49,690 bases of DNA from a virus, in the IMG/VR virus record IMGVR_UViG_3300030419_001570, positions 1 to 49,690 of that record; one strand, given 5' to 3'. Numbering within the stretch: the stretch's first letter is position 1; each line of letters begins with the position of its first letter. The notes below the pieces were generated by a model. That model saw only the letters and a program-made list of their open reading frames with translations, was not told the origin of the DNA and did no database searches. Made by a program: the position numbers and the translations under genes. Shown here piece by piece: positions 30,744-38,043 of the stretch.

Positions 30744-32304
30744 AAAATTTAATATTATTCCTCCAGACCTATCTCAAAAAGAAAAAGCTTTAGAGTTAGC
30801 AAAAAAAGATATTATTACCTTTGGTCAAATGTTTATGCCAGAGGATTTTATGAAATCTTCTCCAGCACCTTATCAATACGAACTAAGTGATTTGCTTTTA
30901 GGCGATGAAAAGCGTATATGCATTATATTGCCTAGAGGTCATGCAAAATCTACTTTAGCTAAAACAGCTTTGTTATATCAATTATATTTTGCCCCTCCAG
31001 AAAAGAAACAATTTATTGCTTGGGTATCAGAAGAACAATCTCAGGCTATAGACCATATTAAATATATTCAAAACCATATAGATGTAAATCCTGCATTAAA
31101 TTATTACTTTGGAGATTTAAAAGGAAGTAAATGGACAGAAAAAGAATTTACAACAGCAAGAGGAGATAGGGTAATAGCAAAAGGAACATCTCAAAGATTG
31201 CGTGGTCGTTCACAATTAGGTCTTCGTTATACAAATATTATTCTTGATGACTTTGAATCAGAGTTAAATACTAAAACACCTGATAGAAGAAGAGAAATTA
31301 AAGAATGGGTAATGTCTACTGTAGAACCAGCATTAGAAAATTCAAAAGGAAATGAAGGTTCTATTTGGTTAATTGGAACTATTGTTCATTATGATTCATT
31401 TTTACAAGGAGTATATGACGGGCATTTAGATGCAGAAAAAGAAGAGAGAAAATCTCCTTGGACTGTTTTGTATAAAAAAGCTATGGTTGATGGAGTTCCT
31501 TTATGGTCTAGTTATTTTACAAAGAAAAAATTAGATGACATTAAAGCAAGGTTCTCTGATATGGGACTTGTTCATAAGTTTGCTCAAGAATATATGAATG
31601 AGGCAAGAGACCTTGAAACAGCTAAATTTAAAATAAATAGAATTAATAAATATAGAGGTCACGTAGAAGAAAGAGGCGGTTTTAATTATATGATGATTGA
31701 AGATACAGCTATTCCTGTTAATATTTATATGGGAGTTGACTTGGCTTATGAACATAATTCAAGAAGTGACTATCAAGTTATAATGACTATTGCTATAGAT
31801 AGCGATAGAAATATTTATGTTTTAGAATATTATAGAGAACATTCTCCTTTATATGATATGCCAAGAGTTATTATTGATAAAGCTAGACAATATCATCCAG
31901 TTAAAAGAGTTAATGTAGAAAAAGTTGGGGCACAAGGATTAATTAAAGACCACGTTAATAAATTAGCTGGAAGTGATAGAAAGCTAGCTCCAGGTCTTTC
32001 TCAAGGAGTTAGACCTCCTGCAGGTATTAAAAAAGAAGATAGAATAGAAGCTTTACTATGTCCTATTGTAAATGGAAGAAAATTATTTATAAAACAAGAA
32101 CACGAAAACTTGGTAGATGAGATGTTTGAATTTCCAAAAGGAAGAAATGATGACCTTCTTGATGGATTATGGTATGCAGTAACAACAGCAAAACCTCCTA
32201 AAAGTGGAGCAATAGAAATAAGTAAATTAAGCGAAAAACTAGAAAAAAGAGAAAAAAGCCTTACAAATAGGGCAATTAACTGGGTTACTGGACAAAAAAT
32301 ATAA
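30718..32304 (+). CDS. terL: Terminase large subunit (528 aa)
   Basis: Walker A LPRGHAKST at 71-79 and Walker B NIILDDFE at 173-180 define the packaging ATPase. The C-terminal half has the RNase H-like nuclease motifs (MGVDLAYEHNS, VNVEKVGAQG, NDDLLDGLWYA). The enzyme cuts concatemeric DNA and pumps it through the portal. Its start lies 26 bases inside the cyclotransferase gene. Size and motifs resemble terminases of T7-like and marine podoviruses. Downstream is a promoter-like element for the head genes. Confidence 0.93.
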   Translation: MKKNSKKPEKFNIIPPDLSQKEKALELAKKDIITFGQMFMPEDFMKSSPAPYQYELSDLLLGDEKRICIILPRGHAKSTLAKTALLYQLYFAPPEKKQFIAWVSEEQSQAIDHIKYIQNHIDVNPALNYYFGDLKGSKWTEKEFTTARGDRVIAKGTSQRLRGRSQLGLRYTNIILDDFESELNTKTPDRRREIKEWVMSTVEPALENSKGNEGSIWLIGTIVHYDSFLQGVYDGHLDAEKEERKSPWTVLYKKAMVDGVPLWSSYFTKKKLDDIKARFSDMGLVHKFAQEYMNEARDLETAKFKINRINKYRGHVEERGGFNYMMIEDTAIPVNIYMGVDLAYEHNSRSDYQVIMTIAIDSDRNIYVLEYYREHSPLYDMPRVIIDKARQYHPVKRVNVEKVGAQGLIKDHVNKLAGSDRKLAPGLSQGVRPPAGIKKEDRIEALLCPIVNGRKLFIKQEHENLVDEMFEFPKGRNDDLLDGLWYAVTTAKPPKSGAIEISKLSEKLEKREKSLTNRAINWVTGQKI

Positions 32305-32311
32305 ATAATTG

Positions 32312-32341
32312 TTGACAAAGACGTCGTAAATTTATTATTTT
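32312..32341 (+). promoter_or_regulatory. Promoter-like element for head genes, TTGACA-N18-TATTTT
   Basis: TTGACA at 32312-32317, 18-base spacer, TATTTT at 32336-32341. It is nearly a copy of the element at 3782-3811. Predicted start near 32348, about 22 bases before the portal start, in the only real gap of the morphogenesis region. Confidence 0.6.
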
Positions 32342-32369
32342 AGACATAAAATTAAATTGGGAGTCTAAA

Positions 32370-34388
32370 ATCGCATACGACACAAACGACGCAAACAAAT
32401 CAAAGCCGCAGGTAACTAGAGAACTCTACAGAAGATGGAGAGATGCTAGACAAAGTTGGGATATAGAAGCAAGAGATGCTGTAGATTTTGTATTAGGTAA
32501 TCATTATACTACAGAAGAATCAAATGCATTATCATCAGTAGGTCAAGCAGATTTTGTTATTGACAGAGTTTATGCTGCAGTTGATAAACTTAAATCTTTA
32601 CTTACAGCTCAACCTGCAAGATTTTCTGCTATTGGTAGAGAAGATTCAGATAACAAACTTGCAAATGTTTGGAAAACAATATTAGAATACATTTGGGATA
32701 TATCCAGAGGAGATTCTGTATTTAAGCAAGTAGTTCACGATTATGCAGTTCAAGGATTAGGATATATGTATGTATATCTAGACCCAGAAGCAGACTACGG
32801 AAGAGGCGAAATTAAATATACGCACGTTGACCCTTTTAGGGTATATGTAGACCCTGCATCTCGAGACAGGTTTTTTCAAGATGCTTCTGGAATTATTCTT
32901 TCTACGTTTCTCACTAGACAACAAGTAATAGACTTATATCCTCAATTAGAAGAATCTATTGATGATATAGAAGTTTCAAAAGATAGTTTATATGGAGATG
33001 ATTATCCTTCTTCTAGTAGAAAAAACAGTCAAAATGTATTAACTCCCGCAGAAACAAAGAATTTAGATTATCAAGTAAATCAAAAATATCAAATTCTTGA
33101 TAGATTTTATAAAGTTAGAGTTCCTTTTTATAGATTGTTTAATACATCTAGTGGAGCAGAAAAAATTATTAATGCTGAAATATATGCAAATATGATAATG
33201 GAAGAACAAAATGTTCAAGCTATCGCAGACGGGGCAATAGAAGTAGAAGAAGTTATGCAAACAAGAATTATGCAATGTAGCTCTATAGGCGATGTATTAT
33301 TATATGAGCGTGTTTTAGATACTGACATATATCCAATTGTTCCCTTTGCAAACATTTGGACTAACACTCCCTATCCTAAGTCAGATGTGAATAAGGTTAA
33401 AGACTCTCAAAGGCTTTTAAATAAGCTTTTCTCTTTAACCTTATCGCACGCTCAATCAGCTGCTGGACTAAAATTACTTGTTCCAGAAGGAAGTGTTGAC
33501 AATTTAAGTCAATTAGAAAAAGATTGGGCTAACCCAAATGCTGTTATTGAATACAATCCAGAATTTGGCGACCCACATTTTCCACAACCAGCTCCATTAA
33601 CATCTGAATTTTATTATTTAATTGATAGGGTAGAAAAATATATAGATTTAAACTTTGGTATTCCAGAGTTATTACAGGGATTTAAAGACCAAGCTCCTGA
33701 ATCTGTTAGAGGTACAATGCTTTTATCAGAAATGGGAGAGTCTAGAGGAAAATCTAAATTAAGAGATATTGAATCATCTCTTAGTCAAGTAGGTCAAGTG
33801 GTTTATAACTTATCAAAAGACCACTATAAATTCCAAAAAACTTTTAGAATTGTACAACCAAATAATAGTATTACTGAATTTGCAGTAAATATGAAATTGT
33901 ATGATGATAAGTCAAACGAAATAGCAGCTGTTGAGAATGATATTTCAATAGGACAGCATGATATTCGTATAATATCAGGTTCAACTTTACCAAGTAACAA
34001 GGTTGCAGAATATAATATGTACCTTGATGCTTATAAACTTGGCTTGGTAGATGATGTTGAGGTTTTGAAGAAAAGCGAAATCTTTGACAAAGAAGGTGTT
34101 CTTCAGCGAAAAGGACAAATGGCACAAATGCAACAGTATATTAAACAACTTGAAAATCAAGTAAAGAAACTAAGTGGTGACTTACAGACATCTGAACGCG
34201 AAAGCGTTAACGCTAGAAAACGTACAGAAGTTGAGAAGTTTAAATCAGAATTAAATGAGATTACTTCTGCTACTAAAGTTAAAGAAAAAGAAAAGGTAAT
34301 GCAACTGGGCAATCTTGTAGACCAAATGGAACAAGCTGATGAGAACGAAAGAAAACAAAAAAACACTGGTTCCGAGCGTAAAAGCTAA
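32370..34388 (+). CDS. Portal protein (672 aa) with apparent ATC start
   Basis: Coding continues far upstream of the first in-frame ATG (32766): the stretch from 32370 reads AYDTNDANKSKPQVTREL, then RRWRDARQSWDIEARDAVDF, a normal portal N-terminus. The codon placed six bases after GGGAG is ATC. The matching capsid gene leader differs essentially by having ATG there, so the start is a rare ATC or a sequence error for ATG. The middle region and the C-terminal coiled coil (MAQMQQYIKQLENQVKKLSG) fit a head-tail connector ring of podovirus type. It follows terminase and precedes scaffold and capsid, the usual order. Confidence 0.82.
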   Translation: MAYDTNDANKSKPQVTRELYRRWRDARQSWDIEARDAVDFVLGNHYTTEESNALSSVGQADFVIDRVYAAVDKLKSLLTAQPARFSAIGREDSDNKLANVWKTILEYIWDISRGDSVFKQVVHDYAVQGLGYMYVYLDPEADYGRGEIKYTHVDPFRVYVDPASRDRFFQDASGIILSTFLTRQQVIDLYPQLEESIDDIEVSKDSLYGDDYPSSSRKNSQNVLTPAETKNLDYQVNQKYQILDRFYKVRVPFYRLFNTSSGAEKIINAEIYANMIMEEQNVQAIADGAIEVEEVMQTRIMQCSSIGDVLLYERVLDTDIYPIVPFANIWTNTPYPKSDVNKVKDSQRLLNKLFSLTLSHAQSAAGLKLLVPEGSVDNLSQLEKDWANPNAVIEYNPEFGDPHFPQPAPLTSEFYYLIDRVEKYIDLNFGIPELLQGFKDQAPESVRGTMLLSEMGESRGKSKLRDIESSLSQVGQVVYNLSKDHYKFQKTFRIVQPNNSITEFAVNMKLYDDKSNEIAAVENDISIGQHDIRIISGSTLPSNKVAEYNMYLDAYKLGLVDDVEVLKKSEIFDKEGVLQRKGQMAQMQQYIKQLENQVKKLSGDLQTSERESVNARKRTEVEKFKSELNEITSATKVKEKEKVMQLGNLVDQMEQADENERKQKNTGSERKS

Positions 34389-34408
34389 ATCAGGAGGAGA
34401 AAAAACAC

Positions 34409-35173
34409 ATGGCAAAAAAACAAGAAGAACAACAGGTTGAACAGCAAGACCCAATAGTAGAGTCTGTGGTGGAAGAAACAGTTTCATCAGAAGAACCTAC
34501 AATGCAAGAAGGTGAGGAATTATCTGAGGCAGTAGATTGGGAAGCTGAAGCTAAAAAGTTTCAGTCAATGTACGACAAAAAAACAGCAGAACACGCAAAC
34601 CTTCAAAACGAAGCTGAAAATTTGCTTCAATTAAAAGATGCGTTAAATGCTAGACCAGAATTGGTAGACGTAATTGAAAAAAGCCTTGCTGGAGAATCCG
34701 TAGCGGGCGAAAAATCTGGAGAAAGTACAACACCAGAAAATTTCGACCCTTGGGACGCCTATTACAAGCCAGACTCAGAATCTTACAAATTTAGAGTAAG
34801 TAATGAGAAAAAGCTTGTACACGAAACAGTAGATAACGAACTAGCTAGACTAAAAAACGAAATGGCAATCAATAATTTACAAAATGAATTAGTAAGCAAA
34901 CACAATCTAGAGTCAAGTGAGGCTCAAGAGTTTTTAAGGTTTGCAACTACACCAAAAGCCAACTTACCTATAGAAACCTTAATTAAGGTTTGGAAAGAAG
35001 GAAAAGGTGTAAATGCTAAACCTAATGAAAACAAAGAAGCTGTTAAAGCTGCTAAAGAAGTTCCTAAATCAGCAGGAGTTCTTCAGGGTGGCGAACAACC
35101 ACAACAATCTGAAGGAGACCAAATTTGGGATAGAATTATGAGCGCAGGAAATCGTGGTAGACTAGCTAAATAA
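34409..35173 (+). CDS. Scaffolding protein candidate (254 aa)
   Basis: ATG follows AGGAGGAG. The protein is acidic, rich in Glu, Gln, Ala and Asn, with helical segments (EAEAKKFQSMYDKKTAEHAN, LARLKNEMAINNLQNELVSK) and low-complexity ends. These are typical of phage scaffolds that guide capsid assembly and then leave or are cleaved. Position between portal and major capsid gene supports this strongly. No protease gene was recognised. Confidence 0.7.
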   Translation: MAKKQEEQQVEQQDPIVESVVEETVSSEEPTMQEGEELSEAVDWEAEAKKFQSMYDKKTAEHANLQNEAENLLQLKDALNARPELVDVIEKSLAGESVAGEKSGESTTPENFDPWDAYYKPDSESYKFRVSNEKKLVHETVDNELARLKNEMAINNLQNELVSKHNLESSEAQEFLRFATTPKANLPIETLIKVWKEGKGVNAKPNENKEAVKAAKEVPKSAGVLQGGEQPQQSEGDQIWDRIMSAGNRGRLAK

Positions 35174-35195
35174 CATTAATAGTTAGGAGACTAAA

Positions 35196-36572
35196 ATGGC
35201 TATAAATAGCGGAATACTAAAAGCTTCCAACATTACAGCTGCTGCTACAAGTGCTGGTTATGGACAAGCTCCAGACCAAAGAAAATTGTATGATTTCTCT
35301 GATAGAGTTGCAGAACTTACTCCAGAAGAATCACCTTTTTTCACCTACTTGGCTAACGTTTCTAAAGTTGCGACTGATGACAATGTTTTCAGATTTCTTG
35401 AAAACAGAACTCAAATCAATCACACTGATAGAAGCTTCTTATTAGCAGCCGATGTTAATGGCGGCGCTGCAGTTTCTAAAGACGTTGTTTACTCATTTAC
35501 CGTTGATACTTCTGCAGGAGCAGCAGTAAACTTCCTTACAAAAGGAATGGTATTTGCAGTAGGAACTTTAGACGGCAGTGCAGGATACACTCAAGCGCTA
35601 GTTAGAGTGGAATCTGGACCAGAAGCGGGTTCAGCTTCTTCTACTTTCCAAGGTAGAATAATTGGTCTATCTGATGCTAATTCAGGAGCATCTGGTTATA
35701 ATATCCTTTCAGACGATGATACTTGCCAAATTATTGGTACATCATTTGAAGAAGGAACAGCATCACCAGATACTTTCTCAGATAGTCTAGATGACGGATT
35801 TGGTTATACACAAATCTTTAAAACAGCTTGTGAACTAACAAACACAGCAATCGCAACACGTCATCGTGGATATGCGAATGAGTTTGATAGAATATGGGCT
35901 CAGAAATTACGCGAGCATAAAATCGATATCGAAAGAGCAATGCTTTTCGGACAAAAAGCTCGTTACAATGGCGTTCAATATACTGAAGGTCTAGTAGGAA
36001 ACATATTAAAAAATGTTGCTCCAGTTGGTGCTGGAACAGCATTATCATACTCTTCAGGTAAAGCTTATCACAGAACTTTAGCTGAATCAGAGTTAACATA
36101 TGACCAACTACTAAGCGACTTAGAGGTTATATTTGACCCAGCAAGAGGCGGAGCAAGTGAAAAACTTGTTATGGCTTCCTTGCCAATTATCTCATTTTTT
36201 AACAAAATGGGCGACGGTGCTTTTGTTGATGCATCTGTAGGCTACTCAAATGCTCCTTACAGAGTAAACATGGGTAACGTAGACGGTGCTTTCGGACACA
36301 AGTTAATGGAAATTAACACTGTACACGGAAGTATGTTCTTAGTTAAACAGCCTTTATTCAGAGGTATCACAAGTGGAATGATGGTTATGGCTGACATGAG
36401 TCAGTTAGCATACAGACCATTAGTAGGTAACGGATTAAATCGTGACACTCAAATTATGACAAATGTACAAAGTGCAGATGAAGATTTGAGAAAAGATATG
36501 ATTCTTACTGAAGCAGGTCTTGAAATCACACTTCCTGAATCTCACGCTCTTTACAACATTGAAGGAGTATAA
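35196..36572 (+). CDS. Major capsid protein (458 aa)
   Basis: The gene lies directly after the scaffold with an excellent TTAGGAG leader. The product begins MAINSGILKASNITAAATSA, and then LYDFSDRVAELTPEESPFFT, the pattern of large HK97-fold capsid proteins found in marine podoviruses. It has a long helix-rich middle (EFDRIWAQKLREHKIDIERA) and a beta-rich insertion around residues 90-200 rich in Ser, Gly and Asp that may be a surface domain. Size, position and codon quality indicate a highly expressed structural protein. Confidence 0.82.
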   Translation: MAINSGILKASNITAAATSAGYGQAPDQRKLYDFSDRVAELTPEESPFFTYLANVSKVATDDNVFRFLENRTQINHTDRSFLLAADVNGGAAVSKDVVYSFTVDTSAGAAVNFLTKGMVFAVGTLDGSAGYTQALVRVESGPEAGSASSTFQGRIIGLSDANSGASGYNILSDDDTCQIIGTSFEEGTASPDTFSDSLDDGFGYTQIFKTACELTNTAIATRHRGYANEFDRIWAQKLREHKIDIERAMLFGQKARYNGVQYTEGLVGNILKNVAPVGAGTALSYSSGKAYHRTLAESELTYDQLLSDLEVIFDPARGGASEKLVMASLPIISFFNKMGDGAFVDASVGYSNAPYRVNMGNVDGAFGHKLMEINTVHGSMFLVKQPLFRGITSGMMVMADMSQLAYRPLVGNGLNRDTQIMTNVQSADEDLRKDMILTEAGLEITLPESHALYNIEGV

Positions 36573-36574
36573 AG

Positions 36575-37039
36575 ATGAAAACAGATGGCATAAATAAAAA
36601 CAGTGGAGCATACGGTTCATTACCACGAAAAGTGGTTCTTGTACCAGACGCAAGCACTTACACAATTTTAGCAGCAGATTCTGGCATAATTCACGTTATG
36701 CCTGACCTTACTGCAGACTGTGTAATTAGTTTACCAGCAGAAGAACAAGGATTAAGTTACGAGTTCTGGTATGGTGGTACAGCTGCTGACGCTCAAGATT
36801 GGCAATTCGACACAGGTGCAGATGCTAACTACTTTATTGGTGGATTAGTTCATAATGACACTGATGGCGACGTAACAAACGTTGTAGACTCAGATAACAA
36901 TAGTAACTCAAAGGTTAGTGTTTTAACACCAATCGCAGGTACTATGGTTAAATTTGTTTGCAATGGTCAACAATGGTATTTAAACGGACACGTTGTGTCT
37001 GCTACAAATACTGCTGTTGTATTTGCTGACCAATCATAA
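36575..37039 (+). CDS. Capsid decoration/head-associated protein candidate (154 aa)
   Basis: Starts two bases after the capsid stop. The sequence is beta-rich (GIIHVMPDLTADCVISLPAE, GTMVKFVCNGQQWYLNGHVV) without helices or membrane parts, as expected of a small jelly-roll-like surface protein. Genes in this place after the capsid gene are commonly head decoration proteins. Followed by a perfect hairpin at 37058. No family was recognised. Confidence 0.55.
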   Translation: MKTDGINKNSGAYGSLPRKVVLVPDASTYTILAADSGIIHVMPDLTADCVISLPAEEQGLSYEFWYGGTAADAQDWQFDTGADANYFIGGLVHNDTDGDVTNVVDSDNNSNSKVSVLTPIAGTMVKFVCNGQQWYLNGHVVSATNTAVVFADQS

Positions 37040-37057
37040 TAGTTAATTAGGTACTAT

Positions 37058-37079
37058 GGAGTGGGTTAATTCCCACTCC
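37058..37079 (+). terminator. Perfect hairpin after capsid/decoration genes
   Basis: GGAGTGGG (37058-37065), loop TTAATT, CCCACTCC (37072-37079): an 8-base perfect stem 18 bases after the decoration gene. It lacks the U-tract of a full terminator, so it probably stabilises the 3' end or acts as a partial terminator for abundant capsid mRNA. Confidence 0.6.
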
Positions 37080-37099
37080 GAAACCTATAAGGAAAAATT

Positions 37100-37315
37100 A
37101 TGTGGAAAATATTTAAAGACGACAACGATTATAACGAGAAAGCAATCATAGGATTTGTTTCCTTTGCTATTATGGTTATGTTCGGAATAGTTGATTTAGT
37201 GACAGGATTAATGGGACAAAATTTAGTTATCAATGACAATGTATATAATTCATTTGTCTGGGTAACGTTAGGTAGCTTCGGTATAGCTGGAGCAGAAAAA
37301 GTTTATAAAAAATAA
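37100..37315 (+). CDS. Small two-span membrane protein (71 aa)
   Basis: AAGGA precedes the ATG. Two hydrophobic stretches (KAIIGFVSFAIMVMFGIVDL and VYNSFVWVTLGSFGIAGA) are joined by a short polar loop, with a charged N-terminus and Lys-rich C-terminus. The topology is like a small holin, but its place among head genes and the clear 3TM holin at 638 leave its job open. It may be a second lysis factor or a membrane-targeted virion component. Confidence 0.6.
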   Translation: MWKIFKDDNDYNEKAIIGFVSFAIMVMFGIVDLVTGLMGQNLVINDNVYNSFVWVTLGSFGIAGAEKVYKK

Positions 37316-37327
37316 TAGGAGAAAACA

Positions 37328-37522
37328 ATGGCAGTATATAACTCAAATGTAAAAATAGTTATTAACGATATAAGTGATGCAGCAGATTCAGTATCTGGCT
37401 CTTTAGCAGCAGATATTAAAGCAGCAGTAAATGCTTTAGATAGTACTAGTCAAGCAATTATAGATATTTCGGTTGTTAAACTAGACCGTTCAAGAGTGGC
37501 TTATATAATTCTATATACATAA
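37328..37522 (+). CDS. Hypothetical structural protein (64 aa)
   Basis: ATAGGAG precedes the ATG. The product is rich in Asp, Ser, Ala and Ile with a helical middle (DSVSGSLAADIKAAVNALDS) and beta ends. No motif was recognised. It sits between a membrane protein and a zinc ribbon within the head-connector segment. Confidence 0.5.
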   Translation: MAVYNSNVKIVINDISDAADSVSGSLAADIKAAVNALDSTSQAIIDISVVKLDRSRVAYIILYT

Positions 37523-37523
37523 T

Positions 37524-37769
37524 ATGAATTGTCAACATTGTAATGAGCCTAATCCTGAAAGGTTTTTTAATTGCCCTTCTTGTGGTCAAAGAGCGGCAAA
37601 GCCTAAATGGAATACTAATTTTGTTGTACGAGAAAATAATCGTTTTGCAACAGCTATTAGAAAAGACCAAATGGAAATAAGAACACTGTCCGCAGAAGAA
37701 GGAATGAAAAAGCTTAAAGAAGGAGCTTCAAAAGTTTCTAGAAAAGGACCAGCACAAAGGATAATATAA
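37524..37769 (+). CDS. Zinc-ribbon protein (81 aa)
   Basis: Starts MNCQHCNEPNPERFFNCPSC: two Cys pairs separated by about ten residues form a zinc ribbon. The remainder is basic and helical. The stop overlaps the ATG of the next gene as TAATG. In the head region it could aid head completion or be a regulator; there is no recognised family. Confidence 0.6.
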   Translation: MNCQHCNEPNPERFFNCPSCGQRAAKPKWNTNFVVRENNRFATAIRKDQMEIRTLSAEEGMKKLKEGASKVSRKGPAQRII

Positions 37770-37870
37770 TGCCTAAATTAGGTGGAAAGATATATAAGTA
37801 TACAAAACAAGGTATAGCTGCTTATAGAAAAGCTAAAGCTAAAAAAAATAAAAAAGCTAAGCGTTATTAA
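37769..37870 (+). CDS. Tiny very basic protein (33 aa)
   Basis: Coupled at both ends by TAATG. The product MPKLGGKIYKYTKQGIAA, then YRKAKAKKNKKAKRY, has 14 Lys or Arg out of 33. It may bind nucleic acid, for example during DNA packaging or condensation. No homolog was recognised; the overlaps support expression. Confidence 0.55.
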   Translation: MPKLGGKIYKYTKQGIAAYRKAKAKKNKKAKRY

Positions 37871-38043
37871 TGCGTAGAAAAATATTTAGCAATTTTACTG
37901 TTCATAAAAAGACAGAAAAGAAAACAAGGCAAGGACAAAGTAAGCATACAAAAAGCGGAACGAAACCAAATACGGACGCGCTGTTTGTTTGTACAAAAAG
38001 TTTAAGAAAATATAAAAAAGCATATAGAGGACAAGGAAAATAA
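37870..38043 (+). CDS. Small basic protein (57 aa)
   Basis: Coupled at both ends by TAATG: the stop meets the ATG of the 716-residue gene. It is Lys/Arg/Thr-rich (VHKKTEKKTRQGQSKHTKSG) with little hydrophobic content and likely disordered, nucleic acid-binding character. Two such basic genes in tandem in the head module are notable. No family was recognised. Confidence 0.55.
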   Translation: MRRKIFSNFTVHKKTEKKTRQGQSKHTKSGTKPNTDALFVCTKSLRKYKKAYRGQGK

